A stretch of DNA of 64,000 nt from Seohaeicola_A nanhaiensis. Its GTDB lineage: Bacteria > Pseudomonadota > Alphaproteobacteria > Rhodobacterales > Rhodobacteraceae. Where the stretch lies: contig NZ_JBHSGI010000033.1 of the NCBI RefSeq assembly GCF_042654245.1, forward strand, positions 62,001-126,000, given 5' to 3'. The notes beneath the pieces were generated by a model that saw only the letters and a program-made list of their open reading frames with translations, did not search any database and was not told the DNA's origin. Shown here piece after piece: positions 1 through 7,651 of this stretch (its first letter is position 1; every line of letters starts with the position of its first letter). The position numbers and the translations under genes were made by a program.

Positions 1-208
1 CAGCTTCAACTTCGAATATGCGATCAACGACAAGTTCGGCGTGGCGGGCGAATACGGGTCGATTTCCAACGGTGGCCAGAAATACTGGAACATCGGCGCG
101 ACCTACGCGATCAACGACAACGTCGGGATCACCGGCGCCTGGCACGACAACGACATCAACGACGGGACCTTTGTCCTGTCGCTGGATACCAGCTTCAACA
201 TCCGCTGA
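1..208 (+). CDS. C-terminal end of an outer-membrane porin-like protein (partial)
   Basis: Only the last 68 codons are in the window, in frame from base 2 and ending with TGA at 206-208. The peptide alternates short polar and hydrophobic stretches and repeats the pattern YAIND..G..G..(W/Y), as in two neighbouring beta hairpins (EYAINDKFGVAGEYG and TYAINDNVGITGAWHD). This fits the C-terminus of a TorF-family putative porin (Gcw_chp type). A strong terminator follows 15 bp downstream, so it is the last gene of its transcript. The family call rests on this fragment only; another small outer-membrane beta-barrel is possible. Confidence 0.5.
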   Translation, partial: SFNFEYAINDKFGVAGEYGSISNGGQKYWNIGATYAINDNVGITGAWHDNDINDGTFVLSLDTSFNIR

Positions 209-222
209 GGCCTGGACCGATC

Positions 223-250
223 CGGCCGCGCCCGAGGGCGCGGCCGTTTT
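223..250 (+). terminator. Rho-independent terminator after the porin-like gene
   Basis: Perfect 10-bp stem CGGCCGCGCC (223-232) / GGCGCGGCCG (237-246) with a CGAG loop, followed directly by TTTT. It sits just behind the stop codon and insulates the sdh operon from upstream transcription. Confidence 0.85.
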
Positions 251-536
251 CGCGCGGCCCGAGGGGCGCGCGGCGACTCACCCCCCACCTGACATCGCGA
301 TGCCGGCCGGAGCGCGCGCGGATGCGCCGCGAGCTGTGGCCTGCAGCCAGTAAATCGAACGATTTCAGTCGGATTCATTCGCCCGGTTTCAGTGATCACA
401 TGAAACGGGTGCGTGATCACATTTTGCCGCGAAAGTGACGGAACCGGCCAAAATACCACGGATTCCGGCCCGCGCCCCCCGTGACACTGGCGTAAAATGG
501 GATAATAACGAGGCAGCCAACCGGAAAGGAGCCATC
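251..536 (+). promoter_or_regulatory. sdh upstream region with a twin GTGATCACAT site
   Basis: This is the gene-free stretch between the upstream terminator and sdhC. It holds two exact copies of GTGATCACAT, at 392-401 and 413-422. Each contains the perfect palindrome GTGATCAC, and the copies start 21 bp apart, two helical turns. That geometry suits two dimers of a regulator on one DNA face. An AT-richer patch at 491-508 (GCGTAAAATGGGATAATAAC) could hold the -10 region, but I see no convincing -35. A ribosome-binding site, AAAGGAG, precedes sdhC. The regulator cannot be named from sequence. Confidence 0.45.
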
Positions 537-926
537 ATGGCCGATGCAAATCCGGGCAATCGCCCGCTGTCGCCCTTCATGCTCGGGAAGTACTACCGGT
601 TCCAGATCAACTCGATCACCTCGATCCTGACCCGGATCACCGGCAACGCCATGATCGTGACCGCGCTGCTGATCGCCTGGTGGCTGCTGGCCGCCTCGAC
701 CGGTTCGGATTACTTCGAGACGGCGAACTGGGTGCTGACGAGCCCCCTGGGCGATGTGATCCTGCTGCTGTCCACGCTGGGCCTCTGGTATCACGCGCTG
801 GCCGGTGTCCGGCACCTGATCTGGGATCAGGGCTGGTGTCTGGAGATGGACGCCGCCGACCGGCTGAGCTGGATCGTCCTCATCGGCTCGGTCGTGCTGA
901 CCGTGCTGACCGTCATCGTCGTGTAA
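537..926 (+). CDS. sdhC: Succinate dehydrogenase cytochrome b556 subunit
   Basis: 129 aa inner-membrane anchor of complex II, which binds haem b with SdhD and passes electrons from succinate to ubiquinone. The family N-terminus RPLSPFMLGKYYRFQINSITS is present, with its quinone-site Ser and Arg region, followed by three membrane segments. The motif WYHALAGVRHLIWD carries the usual haem-ligand His and the SdhC H-x3-G-x-RHL signature. The ATG at 537 is chosen because AAAGGAG lies just upstream; the frame is open further 5' but that part has no family similarity. First gene of the sdhCDA-B operon. Confidence 0.96.
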   Translation: MADANPGNRPLSPFMLGKYYRFQINSITSILTRITGNAMIVTALLIAWWLLAASTGSDYFETANWVLTSPLGDVILLLSTLGLWYHALAGVRHLIWDQGWCLEMDAADRLSWIVLIGSVVLTVLTVIVV

Positions 927-937
927 GGAGAGCCGCC

Positions 938-1309
938 ATGCGTTACCTCACCGACCGCAAGCGCGCCGTGGGCCTCGGATCGGCCAAGTCCGGGACCGCG
1001 CATCACTGGTCGATGCAGATCAGCTCGGTTGCGCTGATCATCCTCGTGCCGTTGTTCGTCTTCACCTTCGGGTCGATCCTGGGGTCGTCCTATGAAGAGG
1101 TCGTGGCCTATTACGCGCAGCCGTTCCCGGCCATCGTTGCGGCGCTGACGCTGTGGGTGGGCATGGTCCACTTCAAGAACGGCGCGCAGATGGCGATCGA
1201 CGACTATATCCACGGGGTCGCCGGCCGGCTGACCTTTATCCTGGTGACGTGCCTCGCCTATGCCATCGCGGCGACCGGCGTCTACGCCATCGCCAAACTC
1301 GCCCTTTAA
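938..1309 (+). CDS. sdhD: Succinate dehydrogenase hydrophobic membrane anchor
   Basis: 123 aa second membrane anchor of complex II, 11 bp after sdhC with a GGAGAGCC ribosome-binding site. Three hydrophobic helices follow the N-terminal MRYLTDRKRAVGLGSAKSG, a form typical of Rhodobacterales SdhD. The SdhD motif H-x-x-N-G-x-Q-x-x-x-x-D-Y (HFKNGAQMAIDDYIH) supplies the quinone-site Asp-Tyr pair. Position between sdhC and sdhA confirms the call. Confidence 0.95.
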   Translation: MRYLTDRKRAVGLGSAKSGTAHHWSMQISSVALIILVPLFVFTFGSILGSSYEEVVAYYAQPFPAIVAALTLWVGMVHFKNGAQMAIDDYIHGVAGRLTFILVTCLAYAIAATGVYAIAKLAL

Positions 1310-1326
1310 AGACCGGAGCAACAGAA

Positions 1327-3132
1327 ATGGCTGCTTACGCATATGAAACCCACGACTATGACGTTGTCGTGGTCGGCGCCGGCGGCGCGGGACTGCGGGC
1401 GACGCTGGGCATGGCCGAACAGGGCCTGCGCACCGCCTGCGTGACCAAGGTCTTTCCGACCCGCTCGCATACCGTGGCGGCACAGGGCGGCATCGCGGCC
1501 AGCCTGTCGAACATGGGGCCGGACAACTGGCAGTGGCACATGTACGACACCGTGAAGGGGTCGGACTGGCTGGGCGATACCGACGCGATGGAATACCTCG
1601 CGCGCGAGGCCCCCAAGGCGGTGTACGAGCTGGAGCACTATGGCGTTCCCTTCTCGCGGACCGAAGAGGGCAAGATCTATCAGCGGCCCTTCGGCGGGCA
1701 CACCACCGAGTTCGGCGAAGGCCCCCCGGTGCAGCGCACCTGCGCGGCGGCGGACCGGACGGGGCACGCGATCCTGCACACGCTGTACGGCCAGAGCCTG
1801 AAGCAGAAGGCCGAGTTCTATGTCGAATATTTCGCCATCGATCTGATCATGAGCGAGGATGGCGCCTGCCAGGGTGTCGTCTGCTGGAAGCTCGACGATG
1901 GCACGATGCATGTGTTCAACGCCAAGATGACCGTGCTGGCGACCGGCGGCTATGGCCGGGCCTATTTCAGCGCGACCTCCGCCCATACCTGCACCGGTGA
2001 CGGCGGCGGGATGGTGGCGCGGGCGGGGCTTGCGCTGCAGGACATGGAGTTCGTGCAGTTCCACCCGACGGGCATTTATGGCTCGGGCTGCCTGATCACC
2101 GAGGGCGCGCGGGGCGAGGGCGGATACCTGACCAACTCGGAAGGCGAGCGGTTCATGGAGCGCTATGCGCCGACCTACAAGGATCTGGCGCCGCGGGATT
2201 ATGTGTCGCGTTCGATGACGCTGGAGATCCGCGAGGGGCGTGGCGTGGGCGAACATGGCGACCACATCCACCTGAACCTGAGCCACCTGCCGAAAGAGGC
2301 GCTGGCCGAGCGGCTGCCGGGGATTTCGGAAAGCGCCAAGATCTTCGCGGGCGTCGATGTGACCAAGGAGCCGATCCCGGTGCTGCCGACCGTGCATTAC
2401 AACATGGGCGGCATTCCGACGAACTATTGGGGCGAAGTGATCAACCCGACCGCCGAGGATCCGAATGCGCAGGTGCCCGGGCTGATGGCGGTGGGCGAGG
2501 CGGGCTGTGCCTCGGTCCACGGCGCGAACCGTCTGGGCTCGAACTCGCTGATCGACCTGGTGGTCTTCGGCCGCGCCGCCGCGATCCGCGCCGGCAAGGT
2601 GGTGGACCGCGAGGCCAAGCCGGCGGTGCCGAACAAGGCGAGCATCGAAAAGGCCTTTGCCCGCTTCGACGCGCTGCGCAATGCCAAGGGCGGTGTGCCG
2701 ACCGCCGAACTGCGGCTGGAGATGCAGCGCACGATGCAGGCCGACGCCGCGGTGTTCCGCGCCTCGAAGACGCTGGCCGAGGGGGTCGAGAAGATGGACG
2801 CCATCGCTGCCAAGCTGGACGACCTGCATGTCACCGACCGCAGCCTGATCTGGAACTCGGACCTGATGGAGACGCTGGAGCTGACCAACCTGATGCCGAA
2901 CGCGCTGGCCACCATCGTTGGTGCCGAGGCGCGCAAGGAATCGCGCGGCGCCCATGCGCATGAGGATTACAGCGCCCGCGACGACGAGAACTGGCGCAAG
3001 CACACCATCGCCCATGTGGACGGCAACAAGGTGACGCTGAGCTATCGCGACGTGATCACGGAGCCGCTGACGACCGAGGCCGAGGGCGGCATCTCGATGA
3101 AGCAGATCGCTCCCAAGGCGCGGACGTTCTGA
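1327..3132 (+). CDS. sdhA: Succinate dehydrogenase flavoprotein subunit
   Basis: 601 aa, full length. Oxidises succinate to fumarate on covalently bound FAD at the cytoplasmic face. The dinucleotide-binding GAGGAG is at residues 17-22. The histidine that carries 8-alpha-histidyl FAD is His48 in TRSHTVAAQGG. The substrate-loop motif QFHPTGIYGSG and the C-terminal SRGAHAHEDY are intact. The ATG at 1327 sits 17 bp after sdhD and matches family N-termini; the frame extends upstream only as a shadow of sdhD. The stop overlaps the next start (TGATG), so translation is probably coupled. Confidence 0.98.
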   Translation: MAAYAYETHDYDVVVVGAGGAGLRATLGMAEQGLRTACVTKVFPTRSHTVAAQGGIAASLSNMGPDNWQWHMYDTVKGSDWLGDTDAMEYLAREAPKAVYELEHYGVPFSRTEEGKIYQRPFGGHTTEFGEGPPVQRTCAAADRTGHAILHTLYGQSLKQKAEFYVEYFAIDLIMSEDGACQGVVCWKLDDGTMHVFNAKMTVLATGGYGRAYFSATSAHTCTGDGGGMVARAGLALQDMEFVQFHPTGIYGSGCLITEGARGEGGYLTNSEGERFMERYAPTYKDLAPRDYVSRSMTLEIREGRGVGEHGDHIHLNLSHLPKEALAERLPGISESAKIFAGVDVTKEPIPVLPTVHYNMGGIPTNYWGEVINPTAEDPNAQVPGLMAVGEAGCASVHGANRLGSNSLIDLVVFGRAAAIRAGKVVDREAKPAVPNKASIEKAFARFDALRNAKGGVPTAELRLEMQRTMQADAAVFRASKTLAEGVEKMDAIAAKLDDLHVTDRSLIWNSDLMETLELTNLMPNALATIVGAEARKESRGAHAHEDYSARDDENWRKHTIAHVDGNKVTLSYRDVITEPLTTEAEGGISMKQIAPKARTF

Positions 3133-3461
3133 TGCGCCGCGCGGTGCTTCTCGCGGCGGTTGCGCTGGGTCTGGGGGCCTGCGACGACATCGAGTCGCGG
3201 ACCGATGCGGCCGGGCGCGACCTGGCCAGCCCGGTCGTGGCCGAGGTGGTGGGCACGCGGGTGCCGGGCATTCCGAAGGAAGCGGTGTCGCCCGCCATCG
3301 AGTGCATCGTCACCTATGCCCAGGCGATGGAAGTGCGCGAATTGGCCAAAGCCTCGGTCTCCGGGGTGAACGAGGCCATCGTGGTCATGGTCAACGACAT
3401 CCTGCGGCGGCCGGAAACGGTTGCCTGCATCCGTCAAAAGGCCCCCGTGGCCAAAATCTAG
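3132..3461 (+). CDS. Small predicted lipoprotein inside the sdh operon
   Basis: 109 aa, unknown function. The N-terminus MRRAVLLAAVALGLGAC is a lipoprotein signal: basic start, hydrophobic core and an LGAC lipobox with the acceptor Cys at residue 17. The mature part has an acidic start (DDIES) and two further Cys residues (IECIV and VACIRQ) that could pair in the periplasm. Its ATG overlaps the sdhA stop by one base, and sdhB begins 10 bp after it, so it must be made with complex II. The placement suggests a role linked to SDH assembly or stability, but that is inference. Confidence 0.75.
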   Translation: MRRAVLLAAVALGLGACDDIESRTDAAGRDLASPVVAEVVGTRVPGIPKEAVSPAIECIVTYAQAMEVRELAKASVSGVNEAIVVMVNDILRRPETVACIRQKAPVAKI

Positions 3462-3471
3462 GAGACGCGGA

Positions 3472-4251
3472 ATGGTCCAATTTACCCTCCCCAAGAACTC
3501 CCGCCTGGTCACCGGCAAGACCTGGCCGAAGCCCGAGGGCGCCACCAATGTCCGCAAGTTCCAGATCTACCGCTGGAACCCGGATGAATCGTCCAACCCG
3601 CGTGTCGATACCTATTTCCTCGACATGGACAAATGCGGGCCGATGGTTCTGGACGCGCTGATCAAGATCAAGAACGAGATCGATCCGACGCTGACCTTCC
3701 GCCGGTCCTGCCGCGAGGGCATCTGCGGATCCTGCGCGATGAACATCGACGGGATCAACACGCTGGCCTGCATCTATGGCCTGGACGAGATCAAGGGCGA
3801 CGTGCGCATCTACCCGCTGCCGCACATGCCGGTGGTCAAGGACCTGATCCCCGACCTGACGCTGTTCTATGCGCAGCACGCGAGCATCATGCCCTGGCTC
3901 GAGACCAAGACCAACCGCCCGGCGAAGGAATGGCGGCAGTCCATCGAGGACCGCAAGAAGCTGGACGGGCTGTATGAATGCGTGATGTGCGCCTCGTGCT
4001 CGACCTCCTGCCCGAGCTACTGGTGGAACGGCGACCGCTATCTGGGCCCCGCCGCGCTGCTGCACGCCTATCGCTGGATCATCGACAGCCGCGACGAGGC
4101 GACGGGCGAACGGCTGGACCAGCTTGAGGATCCGTTCAAGCTGTATCGCTGCCATACCATCATGAACTGCACCCGGACCTGCCCGAAGGGCCTGAACCCG
4201 GCCAAGGCGATCTCCGAGATCAAGAAGATGATGGTCGAACGGGCGGTATGA
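3472..4251 (+). CDS. sdhB: Succinate dehydrogenase iron-sulfur subunit
   Basis: 259 aa. Carries electrons from FAD to ubiquinone through three clusters. The N-terminal ferredoxin domain has the [2Fe-2S] ligands in SCREGICGSCAMNIDG and a later TLAC. The C-terminal domain has CVMCASCSTSCPSYWW for the [4Fe-4S] cluster and CHTIMNCTRTCPKGLNP for the [3Fe-4S] cluster. The ATG at 3472 follows AGGAGA and gives the family length; the frame is open for 17 more codons inside the lipoprotein gene. The stop overlaps the next start by four bases (ATGA). Confidence 0.98.
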   Translation: MVQFTLPKNSRLVTGKTWPKPEGATNVRKFQIYRWNPDESSNPRVDTYFLDMDKCGPMVLDALIKIKNEIDPTLTFRRSCREGICGSCAMNIDGINTLACIYGLDEIKGDVRIYPLPHMPVVKDLIPDLTLFYAQHASIMPWLETKTNRPAKEWRQSIEDRKKLDGLYECVMCASCSTSCPSYWWNGDRYLGPAALLHAYRWIIDSRDEATGERLDQLEDPFKLYRCHTIMNCTRTCPKGLNPAKAISEIKKMMVERAV

Positions 4252-4769
4252 TCCGCTATCGCGCCCATGCGCTGGCCCTGCTGGCGCTTTGGGCGCTGGC
4301 GGTCCTGCTGACGGGTTCGGTCTGGGGTATCTTCTACCCGCTGATCTTTCACGATCATCTGCACCCCGTTCTTTGGGGCGCCCTTGCAGTGGGGGCGGTT
4401 GCCGCCGCCTATCCTGCGAAACGGCTAGCGGCCCTGGTGCCGCAGGTCTGGCGGCCGGCCGCCGCCGCGCTGCTGGTTGCAATAGGAGGAACTGTCGGCC
4501 TCGTCTTTGCGGGCGATGCTCAGCGGAACCTGGCGATTGAGCAGTTTGGTCCGGATCGTTGGGTTCAGCAAAGCCTATTCCGCAGTCTGCGCAGCGCTCC
4601 GCGTGAGTATCAGTTCGCTCTCCATGCGGTGATGCTCAAGGATTGCATGGCCTATGGCTGGAGTTATCGCAGCCTGTCGCCCTATAAAATTCCCGAAAGG
4701 GCGGTTGCCAATGTGGTGCCTCCGGACTGGATTGCGCCCGGCACACGCTGTGGCCCCGCCGCAAACTGA
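4248..4769 (+). CDS. Hypothetical inner-membrane protein coupled to sdhB
   Basis: 173 aa, unknown family. Three hydrophobic segments lie at about residues 7-28, 40-56 and 70-90, followed by a soluble C-terminal half of about 80 aa with two Cys residues (KDCMAYGW and GTRCGP). Its ATG overlaps the sdhB stop by four bases, so it is very probably the last gene of the sdh operon. Codon use is a little less GC-rich than its neighbours. No function can be assigned; association with complex II is suggested only by position. Confidence 0.65.
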   Translation: MIRYRAHALALLALWALAVLLTGSVWGIFYPLIFHDHLHPVLWGALAVGAVAAAYPAKRLAALVPQVWRPAAAALLVAIGGTVGLVFAGDAQRNLAIEQFGPDRWVQQSLFRSLRSAPREYQFALHAVMLKDCMAYGWSYRSLSPYKIPERAVANVVPPDWIAPGTRCGPAAN

Positions 4770-4824
4770 TTGCCAGAATCGCGGATCAGGACCAGCCTGC
4801 AAGGACGTCGAATCAGAGCCTTGC

Positions 4825-5265
4825 ATGTCCAGAATCCTTCACGTCCTTGCCGCTGTCTTCCTTGGCCTCTCTTCCCCTGCCGCTGCGCAGGACTGGTCTT
4901 TCCTCTCTCCGCTCACCGCTTCAACGCTGGACGTTCAACCCGGCGACGGGGCGCCGATCCTGTTTGCGGATCATCCCGATCCGGGTGTCGCGAGCCTCAG
5001 CCTGATTTTCCACTATTTCGGCAACCGCGACGGCGGCAATGCGGTGATGCTGAACGTCGGGCTGTATCGGCGGTATTCGGACGGCTGGCACTTCGAGGGG
5101 CTGGTGCCGGTCTACGGGCAGGATCCGCGCGATCCGCTGTTTACCGCGGGGCAGGTCGATATCACCACCACCATGCCGGGGCCGAACGATCCGCGCTGCT
5201 GCCCGACGGTGCCGACCCGCTGGGCCATCGACGTGGAGACGCTGGCGGTGGGGCGGAGCCCGTGA
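4825..5265 (+). CDS. Hypothetical exported protein
   Basis: 146 aa. The N-terminus MSRILHVLAAVFLGLSSPAAAQ is a classic Sec signal peptide with likely cleavage after AAA or AAAQ. The mature part is about 120 aa and soluble, with a CC pair near the end (DPRCCPTVPTRWAIDVE). I chose the ATG at 4825 because it gives the signal peptide; the frame is open further upstream with no plausible protein. It lies 55 bp after the sdhB-linked membrane gene and may be read through from it. Function unknown. Confidence 0.6.
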   Translation: MSRILHVLAAVFLGLSSPAAAQDWSFLSPLTASTLDVQPGDGAPILFADHPDPGVASLSLIFHYFGNRDGGNAVMLNVGLYRRYSDGWHFEGLVPVYGQDPRDPLFTAGQVDITTTMPGPNDPRCCPTVPTRWAIDVETLAVGRSP

Positions 5266-5354
5266 GCGGGGGTGTGCCGCAGATACGTGGATATCAACTT
5301 AATATTGATCGCGGGATGGTCGGCTGGTAACCTCGGCGGCGAGGAGATCCTGAC

Positions 5355-6503
5355 ATGCGCGAATCCACCACCATCCTGATCGGCACCACCAAGGGTGCCT
5401 TCCTGCTGACCGGCACGGGCCGCACGGGCTGGCGCCTGACCGGCCCGCATTGCGACGGCTGGCCGATCAACCACGTCGTCGGCGACCCCGAGACCGGGAA
5501 TTTGTGGGCCGGAGGCGGCGGAGAGTGGAGCGGCGCGGGGGTCTGGCGGTCGACGGATGGCGGCCAGAGCTGGACGGTGGCCAGGCTGTCGAAGGGGCAG
5601 ATCGACGAATGGGCGGCGAATGACCCCGAGATGGCGGCCTTCATGAAGTGGGAGCCGGTCGAGACGAAATTCGACGGGCTGGCCGATTCGGTCTGGTCGC
5701 TGCACCATGCGCATGGGACGCTGTATGCCGGGACGCGGCCGGCGCAGCTGTTGATGAGCACGGATGGCGGCGCGACCTGGGAGAAGTCGGAATCGCTGGC
5801 GAATTTCCCGGATCGGGAGAACTGGAATCCCGGCGCGGCGGGGCTGGTGCTGCATTCGATCGTGAGCGACCCGGAGGATGCGCGGAAGATCTGGCTGGGC
5901 ATCTCGTCCTCGGGGGTCTTCGCAACCGAGGATGGCGGCGAAAGCTGGGAGCGGCGCAACCGCATGTCGAACGCCGAGGCGCATCGGCACCATGATCACC
6001 CGGCCGCGCCGCGCGATGGCGAGACCGGGCATTGCGTGCACAACATTGCCCGCGCCCCGGAGCGCGATCTGCTGTATCAGCAGAACCACCACGGGGTGTT
6101 CCGGTCGGCGGACGGCGGACGCAGCTGGGACGATATCACCGAGGGGCTGCCGTCGACCTTCGGCTTTCCGATCGCGGTGCATCCGCGCGACGGGCAGACC
6201 GCCTGGGTGCTGCCGCTGAACGGCGACAGCCAGGGGCGGTTTCCGCCGGAGGCGCGCGCGGCGGTGTGGAAGACCACCGATGGCGGCGCGACCTGGACCG
6301 ACAAGCGGGCGGGGCTGCCGCAGGAGAACTGCTTCTTCACGGTGCTGCGGCAGGCGATGGCGGTGGATGGCGACACGCCCGCAGGGCTGTATTTCGGGAC
6401 CAATACCGGCAGCATCTTCGCCAGCTTCGACGAGGGAGAGAGCTGGGAGGAAATCGCGCAGCACCTGCCTACGGTGCTGGGTGTCGAGGTTCTGCAGCGC
6501 TGA
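5355..6503 (+). CDS. Asp-box (BNR/sialidase-type) beta-propeller protein
   Basis: 382 aa without signal peptide. It contains six Asp-box motifs S/T-x-D-x-G-x-x-W: STDGGQSW, STDGGATW, TEDGGESW, SADGGRSW, TTDGGATW and SFDEGESW, spaced as in a six- or seven-blade propeller. Such proteins are usually annotated as exo-alpha-sialidase or VPS10-like, but the catalytic residues of true sialidases are not evident, so enzymatic activity should not be assumed. It starts with ATG after GAGGAG. The DUF1989 gene follows 60 bp downstream in the same direction. Confidence 0.75.
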   Translation: MRESTTILIGTTKGAFLLTGTGRTGWRLTGPHCDGWPINHVVGDPETGNLWAGGGGEWSGAGVWRSTDGGQSWTVARLSKGQIDEWAANDPEMAAFMKWEPVETKFDGLADSVWSLHHAHGTLYAGTRPAQLLMSTDGGATWEKSESLANFPDRENWNPGAAGLVLHSIVSDPEDARKIWLGISSSGVFATEDGGESWERRNRMSNAEAHRHHDHPAAPRDGETGHCVHNIARAPERDLLYQQNHHGVFRSADGGRSWDDITEGLPSTFGFPIAVHPRDGQTAWVLPLNGDSQGRFPPEARAAVWKTTDGGATWTDKRAGLPQENCFFTVLRQAMAVDGDTPAGLYFGTNTGSIFASFDEGESWEEIAQHLPTVLGVEVLQR

Positions 6504-6563
6504 CCCCTTGATCGGCGGACCGGTGTGGGTTCCACTGCGGGTGACCCAAGGCAGGAGCAATAC

Positions 6564-7409
6564 ATGACCACGCCGCCCCCCGACGCCGACGCGCGCCGCG
6601 CCATCCGGCCGGTGATCTGCTATCCGAACGAGACGCTGCCGGCGCCGGATCTGGCGCTTTATGCCCGCGCGCGGGCGGGGGCGCGCAAAACCGGAGAGGT
6701 GCTGGTGTCACCGCGCGATGCGCGCTGTTTCGAAGTGCCGGCGGGGCATTTCTTTCGGATTTGCTCGGTCGAGGGGCCGCAGGTGGGCGATCTGAACCTG
6801 TGGAACGCGCGCGATCTGTCTGAGCGGTTCTATTCCGGCAAGACACGGGCGCTGCATGGCACGCATTTGACGACCGGGGAGCGGATGTGGTCGAGCTTTC
6901 CCAGTCTCAGGCCGATGGCGACGATCACCGGGGATACGCTGGGCTGGTATGGTATCGACGGCTTTGGCGGGTCGGTGCATGACGTGATCGGCACGCGCTG
7001 CGATCCCTATACCGGGAACCTGCTGGCCGGGAGCCAGTATCACCACTGCTGCCATTCCAACCTGACGCGGGCGCTGGCGTCGCATACCGGCATGGACCTG
7101 CACGCGGCCGAGCCGCATGTGCACGATGTGCTGAACGTCTTCATGTGCACCGGATTCACCCGCGATACGGGGCAGTATTTCATGAAGGCCAGCCCGGTGC
7201 GGCCGGGAGATCATCTGGAGTTTTTCGCCGAGATCGACCTGTTGGGCGGGCTCAGCGCCTGTCCGGGCGGGGATTGCAGCGCCGAGCATTCGAGCGATAC
7301 CGCTGCCTGCTTTCCGCTGCTGGTCGAGGTCTTTGCCCCGGCGGAGGGGGCGCTGGACGGCTGGCAGCCGCCGAAGCGGAACGGATACGACCGGACGCAT
7401 GGGGTCTGA
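6564..7409 (+). CDS. DUF1989 / urea carboxylase-associated family protein
   Basis: 281 aa. Contains the DUF1989 core with conserved Cys/His motifs: GDLNLWNARD, GSQYHHCCHSNLTRAL, a DVLNVFMCTG segment, and SPVRPGDHLEFFAEIDLL with SACPGGDCS. The family is found next to urea carboxylase or aminomethyltransferase-like genes and its biochemical role is not settled; the Cys/His set suggests metal binding. No urea carboxylase gene is in this window, so this copy is an orphan. The ATG at 6564 follows AGGAG; an upstream in-frame ATG at 6525 has no good ribosome-binding site. Confidence 0.8.
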   Translation: MTTPPPDADARRAIRPVICYPNETLPAPDLALYARARAGARKTGEVLVSPRDARCFEVPAGHFFRICSVEGPQVGDLNLWNARDLSERFYSGKTRALHGTHLTTGERMWSSFPSLRPMATITGDTLGWYGIDGFGGSVHDVIGTRCDPYTGNLLAGSQYHHCCHSNLTRALASHTGMDLHAAEPHVHDVLNVFMCTGFTRDTGQYFMKASPVRPGDHLEFFAEIDLLGGLSACPGGDCSAEHSSDTAACFPLLVEVFAPAEGALDGWQPPKRNGYDRTHGV

Positions 7410-7651
7410 GCGAATCGGGGTGGAGCGCGGTGCGCAGCCAGACGCCATATCGTTTCGCCAATGAGCACAGAGCGCCGAAAAATCAAGGATCGTCGTTCAG
7501 GATAACAGACAAAGGCCCCCTGCTTGCCATGATTTCGACAAATTTCAACATTTGGCGCGTCAAATCTGGTTAATTTTTGGTTACCGCGTGCTAACATGCA
7601 GCGGTCTGTAGCCTGATTGACAGGCACGACGGTTATTTTTTGGAGGGTAAT
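7410..7651 (+). promoter_or_regulatory. AT-richer leader of the VWA gene with a near-CtrA site
   Basis: The 242 bp before the VWA gene are clearly richer in A and T than the flanking genes. At 7570-7584 lies TTAA-TTTTTGG-TTAC, one base off the alphaproteobacterial CtrA box TTAA-N7-TTAA. A TTGACA at 7617-7622 is only about 30 bp from the start codon and is too close for a normal promoter. A strong ribosome-binding site, GGAGGG, lies just before ATG 7652. Confidence 0.35.

Noticed and set aside
103..459. A 118-codon minus-strand frame across the porin end and the sdh leader
   Set aside because: It runs through a terminator hairpin and has no ribosome-binding site or family similarity.
7617..7651. 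TTGACA as a -35 element for the VWA gene
   Set aside because: It is only about 30 bp from the start codon; a -10 at 17 bp distance would overlap the ribosome-binding site.
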